Positions 61,500-64,000 of a stretch of 64,000 nt of DNA are shown piece by piece. The position numbers and the translations under genes are program-made. Source of the stretch: Protonemura montana. Its lineage: Eukaryota > Arthropoda > Insecta > Plecoptera > Nemouridae. The stretch is from NCBI GenBank assembly GCA_947568835.1, contig OX387603.1, forward strand, positions 9,483,943 to 9,547,942, written 5' to 3'. Numbering within the stretch: position 1 is the stretch's first letter; each line of letters begins with the position of its first letter. A model generated the notes under the pieces. The model worked only from the letters and a program-made list of their open reading frames with translations. It was not told the DNA's origin and did no database searches.

Positions 61500-62220
61500 C
61501 ACCATTGAATACAGATTCTTTTTAAGATGACTTGAAGGTGGCGTTTGGGATTGAATATAAGTGAATTCAAACGGGTCTTTAAGAGTCTAAATTGTCACTC
61601 TAACAGCAACAGTCCTAAGGAAAGAGTCACGCAGATCTCTTTCAAAAATGGTAACTTTTGAAAGAGCACTTTAAACAAACCTCGTGGAGCTTAAAGTTTA
61701 AAACAATAAATATATGACAATGGGTTACGTACGCATAATACATGGCAATCATGTTAAGCAAAAGGTACTAGAAAATGCATAATTTTGGGATGGTTGGCAT
61801 TCAGGGTATTCCCATCATAGTGGTACTTTTGAATACCTACAATGTTCGCGTTTTTTTGTACTGAAACATACAAATTTTCAAATTTTCACGAACTATGCTT
61901 TTAAAAACACCCTGTTTTAAGAAAAAATATTTCACGTTTTCAAGTGGTGTTCACACTGATGAATTCTATAACTTACACAAATCAAATGAAATACATTTTC
62001 GGTCAAAAAAAGCCCTAATTTGTTCTTGAATTCGGAGGCTAAGTCAGCTGAGCCCGTCAAAGGAAACACCCTGTTGCAGTGTCTTCTACCAACCCCAGCA
62101 CCCTTAAGTCATCGGGCACCGCAACAACCTCTTCCCTCCACACGGTCAGAGTGCAAAAGTTCACCGAGAAAAATAAACTGAAACTTCGCCCAGGCGTATC
62201 GCGTTATATTACATAACTTA
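61500..62220. other. intronic DNA, nothing recognised
   Basis: AT-rich, no repeat family or exon seen. Confidence 0.4.
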
Positions 62221-62224
62221 CATC

Positions 62225-62425
62225 CATACACGACGCCGACGACGCCGACGACGCCGTCCACCGACGCAAGTCGACGTCTACCATGAAAAAGCTCCGCTTT
62301 TTATTAGTTTTAAATTCAAATCCGCGCTTCCTGTTTCGCGGCGTTGACTACGACGACGGCCACGTGACCGCGACGTCGACGCCGAGGGTTAATAGCGCGG
62401 TAATGCGACGTCGGCGTCGTCCAGC
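62225..62425. repeat. GC-rich element with GACGCC arms, second copy
   Basis: CGACGCCGACGACGCCGACG at the left and GCGACGTCGGCGTCGTCC at the right flank a less GC-rich core with TTTTTATTAGTTTTAAATTC. The arrangement of opposed GACGCC/GGCGTC arms is like that at 3120-3250, though the cores could not be aligned with confidence. Confidence 0.45.
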
Positions 62426-62559
62426 CAGCCCTGTCGAGCGTTGGGTACTTAGCAAACGGCGTCGCCATGTGAGCGTTTCACCGGCAGCTAGAGCGAAGGA
62501 GTGCGGAATAAAGACGCCTGGGTTGTCGACTGTTTCCTGCAGGTTTTGATGACATCTAA

Positions 62560-64000
62560 ACCATCTATGTTACGCGTTCTGAACTATTCTTTCGGATTTA
62601 ACTTTGGCTGATTCTGAAAAAACTAGCATGTGCATTTGCAAATAAAAAATTAAATTTTCGATGATCTGATTCTAATTTCCAAATTAGTTAAGTCATATTT
62701 TTCTGCTAGCGAATAAGAAATGGGAATAGAATTTCACAAAATGTCTATGGAGACATATGTATCGAAATACCTAAATTGTATTATTTTTCTCGGAAGCAAC
62801 CATAACAATAAAATTCCAGTAAATTAGAGAATATACCATTTTGTATCACAGCCCTTTTCCATGCATTTTTTCGACTAGCTCTTATGGCAAAAATGGCTAT
62901 CAAATTTTACTTTCTCGTACATACAGTAGCTGGTTTAAAAAAAACGGCACCTCCACCACTAGCAAAAAAAAATCAAATCATCTCGACCATCTTAAAACAA
63001 CGACTATAACCATGTCTTTTTTTGGTCCAACGAAATTTCATTTTCTTACACACGTAATTTCGTCATTAAATTCAATTTTCCCGTCTTCCCCCACCCGTAG
63101 AGAGAAAACATCCGCATTTCCCTCGCAACTCCGATCGCAGACTGTCATGAAAATGAATCGTGCACCCGGTCATTACGGTGGGCCGGCACGTTGGTAGGGT
63201 GGGAGGGGGGAGGGGGGGGGGGGCAATGATCCTGTCAACCAGTGACTTGACAGAAACTAATAAATCCGTTGACAGAAGTTGTTTTGTTATTTACGAATGC
63301 GAGCGGGGACTTTTTTAAATTATAATCTGTCTCGATTTTATTCGGGTCGGATATGCCTTGCTTGGATCATGATAGTATATAAATAACCTCTGTCATGGCA
63401 GATAGATTCAGGCATTGGTTTAGTGCTGCGGCTGTTGGCATGTGAACAAATTGTATATTTGAAAGTAATTACATTTAGAACGTGGAAATAATGTTTTATC
63501 GCTGGCCGTACCTGAGAGTTCGTGGAAATATACGGTACGGTTGTTTTTTCTGGTTTTGTTGAAGGTTTGTCGATGATGAATGTTGTAGAGATCGAGGAAA
63601 TCGTTGGTAAACGGGTGTCAAGACTTTTCATTGAACGTGTCCTTGATTGATAACTGGAATTATGTTTTAGGTCTAGTTTTACAAAGCCAAGTTTAAAAGA
63701 GAACGGGGATGTTGAGAAGAAGACAGAGGTAATTGGGAGTTATATTTTTCTCAGACTTTTTAAAACTGGTCCTACGCTTTGGAAAATTATAAGAAATGTG
63801 TGGTTTAAATTTTAAAGCCACCAAAAAAAAAAAATTGGGACTTTTTAAAAATAATTCCCTTGCAAAATAGTTTATTTCTTGCTGGTCTCTGACATTGATA
63901 TTTGTTTTTCAATACACCATCTTTAGTTAGATTTGTTGTGCTTCAAAACATTCACTTGCCTGCATGTTGAGTTTACTCTAACTTTGTCGTAAGTTCTCGA
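62560..64000. other. intronic or intergenic DNA to the right edge
   Basis: AT-rich with a G-rich tract at about 63200-63223 (GGGAGGGGGGAGG followed by a G run). No exon recognised. Confidence 0.4.

Larger units (their letters stand above)
45829..64000 (+). other. long intron (or intron series) after LDLa-3, runs off the window
   Basis: More than 18 kb follow the exon F donor without a recognisable LDLa, Ig, laminin IV or laminin G exon. It contains SINE copies at 45926, 55523, 57264 and 61066, a hairpin element at 55953, TGCA-rich loci near 53 and 59 kb, a 30-base G tract at 54988, an X-box-like site at 60620 and a GACGCC element at 62225. Small exons with low conservation could have been missed. 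Confidence 0.6.

Noticed and set aside
1..64000. CRISPR array, bacterial operon, phage or integrated virus
   Set aside because: No regularly spaced direct repeats, no compact gene clusters, and no capsid, polymerase or integrase motifs. The exon/intron structure and SINEs are eukaryotic.

Overview
This window is eukaryotic nuclear DNA, most likely from an arthropod and probably an insect. It has no bacterial-style gene packing. The only convincing protein-coding signal is a set of short exons with canonical GT/AG borders, separated by introns of 0.9 to 2.8 kb and followed by more than 18 kb without a recognisable exon. Nearly all open frames elsewhere are chance frames in AT-rich non-coding DNA, in interspersed repeats, or in GC-rich simple sequence. 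The arthropod assignment rests on the resemblance of the SEA domain to insect perlecan (trol) proteins as I remember them. It was not tested by a search.

Gene: six consecutive exons on the + strand (35768-36260, 37179-37341, 38897-39063, 40496-40666, 43448-43636, 45712-45828) join with fully compatible phases. Together they give 433 residues of the N-terminal part of perlecan (HSPG2; trol in Drosophila). In order they encode a low-complexity acidic/basic N-terminal region, two Ser-Gly pairs behind an acidic cluster (candidate heparan-sulfate attachment sites), a complete SEA domain over two exons, and three LDL-receptor class A (LDLa) repeats. Each LDLa repeat is carried by one symmetrical phase 1-1 exon. 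The signal-peptide exon lies upstream and was not identified. The rest of the gene (further LDLa, Ig, laminin IV, laminin G) must lie beyond the right edge.

Repeats: the main interspersed family is a SINE of about 400-440 bp whose 5' end derives from 5S rRNA and keeps the internal A-box and C-box motifs. There are eight long copies (15131, 18102, 45926, 57264 and 61066 on +; 13268, 23501 and 55523 on -), plus fragments near 6239, 17708 and perhaps 28101. A second family (29390, 36577, 55953) has a shared tail and hairpin-forming arms; one copy holds a tRNA-like sequence between the arms. A 206-bp inverted repeat at 30688-30893 has a relative at 55324-55378. There are also two (GACGCC)-armed GC-rich elements (3120, 62225), several loci unusually rich in TGCA, microsatellites, and many long poly-G/poly-C tracts, one of which (24 C) starts 11 bases after the donor of the second SEA exon.

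Layout: 1-35767 is upstream or first-intron DNA with repeats, and a CpG-rich block at 20940-21560. 35768-45828 is the perlecan exon cluster. 45829-64000 is a very long intron carrying three same-strand SINE copies, one inverted copy, a hairpin element and one candidate X-box. I see no bacterial operon, CRISPR array, virus or intact transposase.
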